Assembly (NCBI GenBank): GCA_026981635.1
Contig: JALSIF010000244.1
Location: 1-12,866 of the forward strand
Direction of reading: 5' to 3'
Length of the DNA: 12,866 nt
From: a bacterium
GTDB taxonomy: Bacteria > 4484-113 > JALSIF01
Below, one piece after another: positions 6,696 to 12,280 of the stretch (positions within the stretch are counted from its first letter, which is position 1; every line of letters starts with the position of its first letter). Position numbers and translations under genes: made by a program. A model generated the notes under the pieces. That model searched no databases. It saw only the letters and a list, made by a program, of their open reading frames with translations, and was not told where the DNA came from.

Positions 6696-8528
6696 GTGAT
6701 GCTCTTCTCCCTGATTCGACTAGAGCGTCCCGAGCTGGTAAGGCTAATTTACATCAGTCTCCTTTCAGCCCTTGTTGGGGTGGGTGGGGGTGCACTAGCA
6801 TTCGCGGTTTATTATTTGATCTACTTCGTAACTAATCTGGTCTTTTTTCAACGTTTATCTTTTGAACCGATCGAACCAAACATTCAGAAGGTCGGGATTT
6901 GGGTGGTCTTCATTGTCGCCGCCGGAGGTGGTCTAGTTTCCCTCTTGGTATGGCTCTTTAGACAACCCCAGCTTCTGGGCCATGGTGTCCCTGAAACCGT
7001 TGAGGCGGTCCATCTCAACCGGGGCAGATTTCGGGCCCGGATGATGATCCTCAAACCTCTTGCCTCCGCCTTCTCCATCGGAACCGGTGGCCCGTTGGGG
7101 GCCGAGGGGCCCATCGTGCAGACCTGCGGAGTGCTGGGCTCCTTCATCGGGCAGAGCCTGCGCATCACCACCTACGAGCGACGGGTACTGCTGGCCTGTG
7201 GGGCAACCGCGGGTCTAGCCGCTACCTTTAATGTCCCTTATGCAGCTGTTATTTTTGCTCTTGAGCTCCTTGTACTTGAACTAAAACTCTCCAGCTTTAT
7301 TCCATTAATCATAGCAAGTGCCTCAGGAACTATCGTAAGATATATTTTACTCGGAAACCAAGCTAAATTTTCTGTGTCTGTTTCAGATGGAATTAACTAT
7401 CCCAATCTAATTCCACTTGTTATTGTTGTGGGAATCTTTGCAGGATTCTTGTCTGTTCTAATTATTAAGTTGCATAATAAGATTGAAACTTCGCTTGAAA
7501 AAGCAAGACCAAATCGGCTTCTGATGCCAATCATAGGCGGAGCTATGATTGGCACCATTGCAATTTTTATTCCACAAGTACTAGGATTGGGCTTTATCCA
7601 TTTGAATGAAATCTTGAACAATAATATGGATTTAAGCCTGTTAATGCTTATTATGTTTGGCAAATTGATCGCCTGGTTCATAGCGTCAACCATGGGCAGT
7701 TCCGGCGGTACGATCCTTCCTTTGTTTTTGGTAGGAGCCTCTTTAGGAGCTCTGGTAGGTAAAGTCTCCTCTCTATTTCTCCCCTCAGCTTGGAACAGTC
7801 CTGAGATTCTTGCCGTGGTGGGGATGATGGCCCTGTTTGGGGCCTCCATGCGGGCCACCTTCACCGCCATCCTGTTCGGGTTTGAGGCGGTGCACGACTT
7901 CAACGTGATCGTTCCCCTGATGGTGGGGTGTGTGGTGGCCGATCTCGTCGCCAACCTCTACTGTCGCGACTCGCTGGTCACCCACCTGCTCAAGCGCCGG
8001 GGAATGAAGCTCAGCCTGGAATATGAGGCCGACATCACCGAGGAGTTCACCGTCGGTCAGATCATGACTAGGGAGGTAAAGACCATCTCCGCCTCCCTCA
8101 GGCTCTCTGAGCTCCTGAAACGGATCAACGACCCCTCGGACGAGCTCTACCCCTATGATGCCTTCCCCATCCTTGATGAGCAGGGGAGGCTGGTGGGGAT
8201 CATTTCCCGAGACGACATGGTGCGCATCGTCAAGCACCGGGAGCACGCCGACCGGAGGGTGATTGAGCTTGCCCGCAGCGACGTGATCACCGCCACTCCT
8301 GACATGAACGTGCACGAGGCGATGATGCAGATGATCCGCCACCGGGTGGGTAGGCTTCCCGTGGTTGACCCGGAGGACCACACCAGGCTGGTGGGGATCA
8401 TTAGCCGTAGCGACGTGCTGCGCTGCTGGCTGAGGGACCTGGAGGAGCACACCGAGGTGGAGGAGCCGGTCTATCACCTGCGCCGCTTCCTCCCCCACCT
8501 TCCTCCCCGCCCGCCCTCCAAGGAGTAG
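6696..8528 (+). CDS. CLC-family chloride channel/transporter with C-terminal CBS pair
   Basis: This is an integral membrane anion channel or exchanger of the CLC family, 610 residues. The membrane domain spans about residues 15-430: GHGVPE (95-100), GAEGPIVQ with the gating Glu137, FNVPYAAVIFALEL (178-191), SSGGTILPLFLVGASLG, and GASMRATFTAILFGFEAV. Two CBS domains follow (about 455-515 and 525-590; VGIISRDDMV and LVGIISRSDVL), usually a nucleotide-sensing regulatory pair. The Ser of the classic GSGIP motif is His96. The internal proton Glu (E. coli CLC-ec1 Glu203) aligns with Leu191, which hints at a channel or an atypical exchanger. The start is GTG 6696 or ATG 6699, with no ribosome site, only a -10 box 8 nt ahead. 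Base composition is patchy: about 60-73% GC at 6961-7200, about 30-37% through most of 7261-7680, and about 60% after 7800, with the frame intact throughout. This suggests intragenic recombination. Confidence 0.93.
   Translation: MMLFSLIRLERPELVRLIYISLLSALVGVGGGALAFAVYYLIYFVTNLVFFQRLSFEPIEPNIQKVGIWVVFIVAAGGGLVSLLVWLFRQPQLLGHGVPETVEAVHLNRGRFRARMMILKPLASAFSIGTGGPLGAEGPIVQTCGVLGSFIGQSLRITTYERRVLLACGATAGLAATFNVPYAAVIFALELLVLELKLSSFIPLIIASASGTIVRYILLGNQAKFSVSVSDGINYPNLIPLVIVVGIFAGFLSVLIIKLHNKIETSLEKARPNRLLMPIIGGAMIGTIAIFIPQVLGLGFIHLNEILNNNMDLSLLMLIMFGKLIAWFIASTMGSSGGTILPLFLVGASLGALVGKVSSLFLPSAWNSPEILAVVGMMALFGASMRATFTAILFGFEAVHDFNVIVPLMVGCVVADLVANLYCRDSLVTHLLKRRGMKLSLEYEADITEEFTVGQIMTREVKTISASLRLSELLKRINDPSDELYPYDAFPILDEQGRLVGIISRDDMVRIVKHREHADRRVIELARSDVITATPDMNVHEAMMQMIRHRVGRLPVVDPEDHTRLVGIISRSDVLRCWLRDLEEHTEVEEPVYHLRRFLPHLPPRPPSKE
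7225..7690. other. AT-rich block inside the clc gene
   Basis: Composition drops sharply within one reading frame. By hand count, 33 of 40 codons at 7101-7220 end in G or C, but only 10 of 40 at 7251-7370. Sixty-base GC counts fall from 44 and 39 (7081-7200) to 20 and 18 (7381-7500), and return to 38 at 7801-7860. The block encodes roughly residues 177-331, helices in the middle of the membrane domain. A smaller AT-rich patch lies near 6820-6900. Edges are approximate. Likely a recombined segment from an AT-richer source, or the reverse: a foreign gene partly overwritten by GC-rich sequence. Confidence 0.75.
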
Positions 8529-8538
8529 GGTCAGCTAG

Positions 8539-8544
8539 TAGACT
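8539..8544 (+). promoter_or_regulatory. Possible weak -10 box before pth
   Basis: TAGACT matches four of six bases of the -10 consensus and sits 9 nt before the GTG of pth. No Shine-Dalgarno site lies in the gap. No -35 is visible, and the clc stop is only 25 nt before pth, so read-through from clc is equally possible. Listed because its placement follows the pattern of the other genes in the window. Confidence 0.25.
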
Positions 8545-8553
8545 TTCCTTTCC

Positions 8554-9174
8554 GTGTTCTTCTGGTTTCGCCGAAGGAGGACGCCCCGGCCCGAGTGGCT
8601 GGTGGTGGGGCTAGGAAACCCCGGGCTCAAATATGCCCCCACCCGCCATAACCTGGGCTTCATGCTGGCCGACCGGCTGGGGGATGAGTTTCGCAAGCTC
8701 TCCCGCTTTGCCCTCTGCGACGCCCAGTGCCTTCACCTTCGCCTGGCCGGTAAGGATGCGGTGGTGGCCAAGCCCCAGTCCTACATGAACCTGAGCGGGG
8801 GGCCGGTGGCCTGCCTGATGGAGAAGCTCTCCCAGCCAAAGCTTTTGGTCGCCTGCGATGATGTGAACCTGCCCCTGGGGACGGTGCGGCTTCGGGCGCG
8901 CGGATCGGCCGGCGGGCACAAGGGGCTAAAAGACATCATTGAGAAGCTTGGCAGCGAAGAGTTTCTGCGGGTAAGGATCGGCTGCGGCCCCCCCACCATC
9001 CCCGACCTGGCCGAGTTTGTCCTCTCCCCCTTTGAGGAGGAGGAGTGGCCTCTGGTTAGGCAGGCACTGGAGCTTGCCCGCGACCTGGTGGTCAAGGCGT
9101 TGGCGGAGGGATTGGAAAGTGCCACCCTGAGGGTGGAGGACTACCAGCCCCCCAATCATGGCAAGGGGGGCTGA
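8554..9174 (+). CDS. pth: Peptidyl-tRNA hydrolase
   Basis: Pth cleaves peptidyl-tRNA that drops off the ribosome, recycling tRNA in the cytosol. The 206 residues are slightly longer than the usual 185-195. Motifs: VVGLGNPGLKYAPTRHNLGF with Asn22 and catalytic His32; KPQSYMNLSG; ACDDVNLPLGTVRLR with the conserved Asp; GSAGGHKGLKDII with the conserved His; and FVLSPFEEEE near the end. Before the core there is a 14-residue Arg-rich tail (MFFWFRRRRTPRPE) not typical of the family. It depends on GTG 8554 being the start; I see no better start, since the AAGGAGG at 8574-8580 is inside the frame with no start codon at a suitable distance after it. The stop is 3 nt from that of the convergent DUF2007 gene. 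Confidence 0.95.
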   Translation: MFFWFRRRRTPRPEWLVVGLGNPGLKYAPTRHNLGFMLADRLGDEFRKLSRFALCDAQCLHLRLAGKDAVVAKPQSYMNLSGGPVACLMEKLSQPKLLVACDDVNLPLGTVRLRARGSAGGHKGLKDIIEKLGSEEFLRVRIGCGPPTIPDLAEFVLSPFEEEEWPLVRQALELARDLVVKALAEGLESATLRVEDYQPPNHGKGG

Positions 9175-9177
9175 GCA

Positions 9178-9414
9178 CTACTCCTTTAGGGGTTTTACCT
9201 CCTCCCCGCGGAGGTAGTCGTCAATGAGCTGTCTGGCCAGGGGGGCATCGTAGTCGGCCACCATCAGCCGGTAGGGGACAAGGCCGCGGAAAAGCCCGCC
9301 CCAGACGGTGTTGGAGGCGGTGTCGGAGATGAAAACCTCAATGTCGTGCTGGCGGAGAAGCCCAGCGATCTCTTCGGCGTGGATGAGATCGGTGGTCTGG
9401 TAGACGACCTCCAT
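9178..9414 (-). CDS. DUF2007 small protein (putative signal-transducing family)
   Basis: A 78-residue cytosolic protein with the DUF2007 pattern: an N-terminal strand (VVYQTTDLIHAEEIAGLLRQ), a second strand (IEVFIS), a variable Gly/Trp loop, and a strand-helix end (YRLMVADYDAPLARQLIDDY). The fold is a small ferredoxin-like alpha/beta domain related to ACT and PII-like proteins, and its molecular role is unknown. Its ATG overlaps the DAHP synthase stop (TGATG), so translation is coupled and it is the last gene of the hisA unit. The recurrent idea that such proteins sense small ligands would fit a biosynthetic operon, but that is inference. It converges on pth with a 3-nt gap and I see no clear terminator. 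Confidence 0.8.
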   Translation of the reverse strand: MEVVYQTTDLIHAEEIAGLLRQHDIEVFISDTASNTVWGGLFRGLVPYRLMVADYDAPLARQLIDDYLRGEEVKPLKE

Positions 9415-10331
9415 CAGCTGCCCAGCCGGGCGGGGGCCGGCTCAGTCTGGCCTTGCTCCTTTAGGGAGTGGTGAAGCTGGCGCACTGCGCGGATGAGACG
9501 GCGGGCCTGGTTAAAGTCCAGTGCCTGGGGACCGTCGCAGAGAGCCTCATCCCGATTGGGGTGCACCTCCACCAGCAGTCCATCGGCTCCCGCCGCCACC
9601 GCCGCCAGGGCGGCCGGCTCCACGAAGCGATAGTCACCGGTGGCGTGGGAGGGGTCCACTATCACCGGCAGGTGGGTCACCTGGTGGAGCACCGCCGGGG
9701 CAAGCACATCAATCTGGAAGCGCAGGGTGGGCTCAAACCCCCTCACCCCCCGCTCGCAGAGCACCACCCGGCTGACCCCCTCCACCAACAGGTACTCGGC
9801 GGCGGAGAGCCACTCGTGGTAGGTGGCGCTCATGGCACGCTTGAGCAGGACCGGCTTGCCCAGCCTGCCCAGCTCGCGGAGGAGGGCAAAGTTCTGCATG
9901 GAGCGACTGCCCACCTGCATGAGGTCAGCCACCTCGGCCACCCGCTCTACCTGGTCGGTGGAAAGCACCTCGGTGCAGATGGCAACTCCATACTCCTCCC
10001 TGGCCCGGCCTAGAAGGCTAAGCCCCTCTTCCCCCAATCCCTGGAATGCGTAGGGGGAGGTGCGGGGTTTGAAGGCACCACCCCGGATCACCTTGATCCC
10101 CTCCTCCCGCAGGAAGGCAACGGTTTCGCTTAGCTGCATCCAGCTCTCCACCGAGCAGGGGCCAAAAATCAAGGAGAGGGCGCCGGGGGCAAACTCCTCG
10201 CCCCCCACCGTGAAGCGGGTGGAGGGCCGGGCTGGCGACTTGCAGACCCGGGAGAGACCTTCCGTAAGCGAGGTTAGCTCCTCCTCCATGGCGGGCTTGT
10301 AAGGATAGTCACAAGATGGCGTGCGCTCCAT
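9414..10331 (-). CDS. aroF: 3-deoxy-7-phosphoheptulonate (DAHP) synthase, class I-beta
   Basis: It condenses phosphoenolpyruvate and erythrose 4-phosphate to DAHP, the first step of the shikimate pathway. The 305 residues form the (beta/alpha)8 barrel of the KDO8P-synthase-like (I-beta) type: GPCSVES with metal-binding Cys59, GGAFKPRTSPYAFQGLG (84-100), ICTEV, VGSRSMQNF, LLKRAMSAT (162-170; the family usually has RGMSAT), DPSHATG with His229, and EVHPNRDEALCDGPQAL. The N-terminal part before the barrel is only about 50 residues and shows neither the ferredoxin-like regulatory domain nor a chorismate mutase domain, so feedback control may be absent or supplied in trans. The ATG at 10331 is 6 nt after the hisA stop; Met15 (10289) is a second possible start. 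The gene symbol follows general usage for this type; aroA and aroG are also used. Confidence 0.93.
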   Translation of the reverse strand: MERTPSCDYPYKPAMEEELTSLTEGLSRVCKSPARPSTRFTVGGEEFAPGALSLIFGPCSVESWMQLSETVAFLREEGIKVIRGGAFKPRTSPYAFQGLGEEGLSLLGRAREEYGVAICTEVLSTDQVERVAEVADLMQVGSRSMQNFALLRELGRLGKPVLLKRAMSATYHEWLSAAEYLLVEGVSRVVLCERGVRGFEPTLRFQIDVLAPAVLHQVTHLPVIVDPSHATGDYRFVEPAALAAVAAGADGLLVEVHPNRDEALCDGPQALDFNQARRLIRAVRQLHHSLKEQGQTEPAPARLGS

Positions 10332-10337
10332 TCTAGC

Positions 10338-11102
10338 TTACCGCTTGACTAACTTTTCTTCCCCCTGCTGGGCGAGGATGGCCTGTCCCCGGGGGTAGCT
10401 CAAAGCTCCCTCATAGAGGGAGGTTCCCACGATTATGCCGAGGAGGTTGGGAATTTTAGCCTGGCGGAGCTTTCTAAGATCTGCCTCCCCCGCCACCCCT
10501 CCACTGGCCAGCACAGTGGACTGGGGGACGGCGGAGCAGAACTCCCTGAGAATCCCGAAGTCCACCCCGCTTAGGGTCCCGTCGCGGATGATGTCGGTGT
10601 GGACGAAGTGGCGTACCCCAAGCTCCACCATCTGGCGGGCCAGGTCCACCGCCCTTAGATCAGTGGGCTTGCTCCAGCCGCGGGTCTTGACCATGCCCTC
10701 GGCGGCATCAATGCTTACGATGAGGTATTCGGGGTAGATGCGGGCGAGCTCCTCCACCAAAGAGGGGCTCTCAATGGCGGCAGTCCCCAGAATGACGTAG
10801 TTTGCCCCAAGTTCCAATAGGGACTCAAAGTGGAGGCGGGTGCGCACCCCACCGCCGACCTGGAATTCGGCGCCAAGCTCCTGACAGATCTCGCCGATTA
10901 GCTCCAGGTTGCGGGTGGGGCGGCCGTAGGCGGCGTCCAGGTCAACCAGGTGGAGGCGGCGCGCCCCCATGGCGATGAAGCTGGCCGCCACCGAGAGGGG
11001 ATCGTCGCTGTAGATGATCCGCTCCTGGTCGGGGCCCACCTCGCGCACCACCCTACCCTCGCTGATCTCAATGGAGGGAATGAGAATCATCGCCTTTCCC
11101 AC
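10338..11102 (-). CDS. hisA: Phosphoribosylformimino-5-aminoimidazole carboxamide ribotide isomerase
   Basis: HisA catalyses the Amadori rearrangement of ProFAR to PRFAR in histidine synthesis, as a cytosolic (beta/alpha)8 barrel. Family marks: HLVDLDAAYGRPTRNLELI, FQVGGGVRT, YVILGTAAIESPSLVEEL, IVSIDAAEG with catalytic Asp132, RGWSK, HTDIIRDGTLSG with Thr169, and a C-terminal GGV and IIVGTSLYEG phosphate-binding loop. The first catalytic Asp (usual IPAIDL) is Glu12 here, in IPSIEI. Numbering is from GTG 11102 (254 residues). The ATG at 11090 gives the usual MILIP start and 250 residues. The GTG lies exactly 8 nt after a -10-like TAATAT, as for other genes here, so the leaderless GTG start is plausible. 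First gene of a unit with DAHP synthase and the DUF2007 gene; no other his genes are in the window. Confidence 0.92.
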   Translation of the reverse strand: MGKAMILIPSIEISEGRVVREVGPDQERIIYSDDPLSVAASFIAMGARRLHLVDLDAAYGRPTRNLELIGEICQELGAEFQVGGGVRTRLHFESLLELGANYVILGTAAIESPSLVEELARIYPEYLIVSIDAAEGMVKTRGWSKPTDLRAVDLARQMVELGVRHFVHTDIIRDGTLSGVDFGILREFCSAVPQSTVLASGGVAGEADLRKLRQAKIPNLLGIIVGTSLYEGALSYPRGQAILAQQGEEKLVKR

Positions 11103-11110
11103 CGGCAGTG

Positions 11111-11116
11111 ATATTA
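11111..11116 (-). promoter_or_regulatory. hisA -10 box, predicted leaderless
   Basis: On the minus strand TAATAT (four of six to consensus) ends 8 nt before the GTG at 11102. There is no Shine-Dalgarno site ahead of the GTG and no convincing -35 box. Transcription from here would start at or next to the GTG. If the true start is the ATG at 11090, the leader is only about 12 nt. Confidence 0.45.
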
Positions 11117-11141
11117 GCCCAAGCGGGGCCTAGGGGGCACC

Positions 11142-11147
11142 TATAAT
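11142..11147 (+). promoter_or_regulatory. tsaD -10 box, predicted leaderless
   Basis: A perfect TATAAT ends 8 nt before the tsaD ATG at 11156, so transcription should begin at or within a base or two of the start codon. A purine-rich GGGGG at 11133-11137 lies upstream of the -10 and cannot act as a ribosome site. No good -35 is seen; the region 16-18 nt upstream is shared with the divergent hisA promoter. Confidence 0.6.
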
Positions 11148-11155
11148 CCTCGCCG

Positions 11156-12241
11156 ATGATCCTGGCGGTGGAGACCAGCTTTGACGAGACCGCCATCGCA
11201 CTGGTTGAGGCAGGGAGCGGGCGGGCGCTGGACCACCTCTACTCAAGCTCGGCCGAGCTCCACGAGCGCTTTGGGGGGGTGGTGCCGGAGCTTGCCGCCC
11301 GGGCTCACCTTACCAACCTGCCCCCCATCGCCCGGGCACTAAAGGAAAAACACTCCTTTAACAAGATTGAGCTGGTGGCGGCCACCGCCGGGCCCGGCCT
11401 GCCGGGCTGTCTGCTGGCCGGGGTGGGCTTTGCCCGGGGACTGGCGCTGGGGCTTTCGGTCCCCTACAGCCCCATAAACCACCTGGAGGGCCACCTGCTC
11501 TCCCCCTTCATGGAGGGGAGCATCTACCGCCAGGAGGGCAGGAACGAGCAGGGGGAGCCGATGGGGGCAGAGGAGATCCCCTTTCCCCACCTGGGCCTGA
11601 TCGTCTCCGGGGGGCACACCGAGCTGGTCATGGCCGAGGAGGTGGGGAACTACCGGGTGCTTGGCAGGACGCGGGACGATGCGGTGGGGGAGCTTTTGGA
11701 CAAGCTGGGCAACCACCTGGGGCTGGGATACCCGGCCGGGGCCAAGCTGGAGAGGCTGGCCCACGAGTTCCTGGCCAGTCACCAAAGGCTGGAAGAGGCG
11801 CTGGAAAGCCACCCCCTTCCCGTTCCCATGCGGCAGGTGGCGGGGCTGGACTTCTCCTTCTCCGGTCTAAAGACTGCCGCAGTGAGGATGGTAGAGAGGC
11901 GGGGGATGGAACGGGTAAAGGAGGAGCTTCCCGCCTTTGCGGCGGCCCTGCTTGCGGCCTGCTTCCTCTCCCTGGTGGAGCGCACCCGGCTTGCCCTCAG
12001 GGAGCATCCGGTGGCGGTGGTGGGGATAAGCGGCGGGGTGGCCCGAAACCAGATCCTGCGGGAGATGATCGCCCGCCGCCTGCTGGAGGAGGGGACGGTA
12101 AGGGAGGTGCGCTTCCCCTCTCCCCGCCTCTGCATAGACAACGCCACCATGGTGGGCTACGCCGCCTGGCTGAGGAGGCACACGGGAAGGCTCCTTGAGG
12201 ACCGTGACATCATCCCCCGCTGGCGACTGGAGGAGCTCTAG
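11156..12241 (+). CDS. tsaD: tRNA N6-adenosine threonylcarbamoyltransferase
   Basis: TsaD (older name Gcp, Kae1 family) transfers the threonylcarbamoyl group to A37 of ANN-decoding tRNAs, making t6A, with TsaB and TsaE as partners (not in this window). The 361 residues have the ASKHA fold: MILAVETSFDETAIALVE at the start (the family usually has ETSCDE), ELHERFGGVVPELAARAHLTNL, the metal site NHLEGH with His109 and His113, VSGGHTELV, DDAVGELLDKLGNHLGLGYPGG-like phosphate loop (here YPAGAKLE), DFSFSGLKTA, GISGGVARN, and CIDNATMVGYAA with metal ligand Asp328. Length is slightly above the common 335-345 residues, partly from an insert after residue 122 (about GSIYRQEGRNEQGEPMGAEE). The start at ATG 11156 is at the very N-terminus of the family core, with a TATAAT 8 nt ahead. 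Confidence 0.97.
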   Translation: MILAVETSFDETAIALVEAGSGRALDHLYSSSAELHERFGGVVPELAARAHLTNLPPIARALKEKHSFNKIELVAATAGPGLPGCLLAGVGFARGLALGLSVPYSPINHLEGHLLSPFMEGSIYRQEGRNEQGEPMGAEEIPFPHLGLIVSGGHTELVMAEEVGNYRVLGRTRDDAVGELLDKLGNHLGLGYPAGAKLERLAHEFLASHQRLEEALESHPLPVPMRQVAGLDFSFSGLKTAAVRMVERRGMERVKEELPAFAAALLAACFLSLVERTRLALREHPVAVVGISGGVARNQILREMIARRLLEEGTVREVRFPSPRLCIDNATMVGYAAWLRRHTGRLLEDRDIIPRWRLEEL

Positions 12242-12266
12242 GGGCAGGGGCAGCGGGTGGAAAGGC

Positions 12267-12272
12267 TTTAAT
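12267..12272 (+). promoter_or_regulatory. -10-like box before the last gene, predicted leaderless
   Basis: TTTAAT (five of six to the -10 consensus) ends 8 nt before the GTG at 12281. An overlapping TAATAT ends 6 nt before it. The only purine run, AAAGG at 12261-12265, is 15 nt from the start, too far for a normal ribosome site. No -35 box is visible. The tsaD stop is 39 nt upstream, so read-through is also possible. Confidence 0.4.
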
Positions 12273-12280
12273 ATCCCCCC

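Noticed and set aside
7785-8498. A 237-codon minus-strand frame opposite the clc CBS region
   Set aside because: The opposite strand carries two recognisable CBS domains; this frame has no motif or promoter.
10330-10335. TAGAAT on the minus strand at the DAHP synthase start
   Set aside because: It overlaps the ATG, so transcription would start inside the gene. With hisA ending 6 nt upstream, co-transcription is simpler, though a start at Met15 cannot be excluded.
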